Origin: Zoroaster sp. YZ-2022
Taxonomy: Eukaryota; Echinodermata; Asteroidea; Forcipulatida; Zoroasteridae
Assembly (NCBI GenBank): GCA_029582265.1
Contig: CM055828.1
Span: 27,420,618 to 27,484,617 of the forward strand
Direction: 5' to 3'
Length of the DNA: 64,000 bases
Positions 63,716-64,000 of the stretch are shown one piece after another. Both the position numbers and the translations under genes were made by a program. The notes beneath the pieces were generated by a model. The model was not told the DNA's origin, ran no database searches, and saw only the letters and a list, made by a program, of their open reading frames with translations. How positions within the stretch are numbered: position 1 is the stretch's first letter; each line of letters opens with the position of its first letter.

Positions 63716-64000
63716 TTACAAGTGCTTTCCTCTAGCAAGGTGAGAGGCAAATTCATAGCGATCCTTACACTGATGTCCACAAATATTGCACTCGAAAGGA
63801 TCTCTGAATCCATGGCAACCCATGTGAATTGTGTACATAACGTGATCAAGGAAGATTATCTCGCAATGATCACATTTGAAATTATCCGTACCCGAAACTT
63901 CTCGTCTACAATTCATGCAAAGACGGTCACACTCTTCCTCCTCCGCTAAGGGCCTTCTTGTGTTTCGGTGCGGCGGGGAATCGAAGACGGGAGATTTCCT
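63716..64000 (-). CDS. Ikaros-family (IKZF-like) C-terminal exon, 5' part outside the window
   Basis: The frame is open from the right edge to TAA at 63718-63716, 94 codons. It ends with two C2H2 fingers, [20 protein letters not shown] and [20 protein letters not shown]. This is the Ikaros C-terminal pair, which mediates homo- and heterodimerisation of these lymphoid and developmental transcription factors. The motif [18 protein letters not shown] is nearly identical to vertebrate IKZF1-3. Hunchback has a related pair but lacks the GFRDPFEC stretch. The protein ends ARGKHL, a few residues earlier than most vertebrate members. The DNA-binding N-terminal fingers must lie beyond 64000. Confidence 0.92.
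   Translation of the reverse strand, partial: RKSPVFDSPPHRNTRRPLAEEEECDRLCMNCRREVSGTDNFKCDHCEIIFLDHVMYTIHMGCHGFRDPFECNICGHQCKDRYEFASHLARGKHL

Overview
This window looks like nuclear genomic DNA from an invertebrate deuterostome, most likely an echinoderm. It has long introns with GT/AG splice sites. It also has a giantin (GOLGB1) orthologue, an Ikaros-type zinc-finger exon, tRNA-derived SINEs, a BEL/Pao LTR retrotransposon and many short inverted-repeat elements. The species call is an inference; nothing here proves it. All three protein-coding genes lie on the minus strand.

Layout, left to right. (1) 2137-37501 holds most of a giantin-type golgin gene. Sixteen coding exons join in consistent phase to 3078 codons. 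They run from the start codon at 37501 to an exon at 2137; the last exons, with the expected C-terminal membrane anchor, lie off the left edge. One exon (3987-10063) is 6077 bp and fully open. The intron between exons 9 and 10 is 16.2 kb. It holds a 116-bp satellite (about 41 units) that grew out of the 3' end of a TTAA-flanked inverted-repeat element (14250-14562). A 7.46-kb BEL/Pao element (19021-26477) is inserted into that satellite with a 5-bp target duplication. (2) 37502-45848 is intergenic and packed with foldback elements, a SINE nest and a paired minisatellite. (3) 45849-58644 is an eight-exon gene for a C2H2 zinc-finger protein of about 752 residues, including a first coding exon with an in-frame upstream stop. 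I cannot name its family. (4) 58645-63715 is intergenic, with hairpin tandem repeats, GAGTC minisatellites, a duplicated exon-like segment and a SINE. (5) 63716-64000 is the 3' end of an Ikaros-family (IKZF-like) gene continuing off the right edge.

The main biology beyond the genes is repeat evolution. At least six unrelated short element families share TTAA-CCC.. termini, the signature of piggyBac-type mobilisation. One of them founded the satellite. The BEL/Pao element has LTRs differing at one of 625 positions, yet its internal coding region is broken by many frame changes. That suggests a defective element copied recently by proteins from another source.

Exon boundaries were set by hand from open frames, splice consensus and phase continuity; no transcript data were available. 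Repeat boundaries are read by eye and may be off by a few bases where the arms are degenerate.
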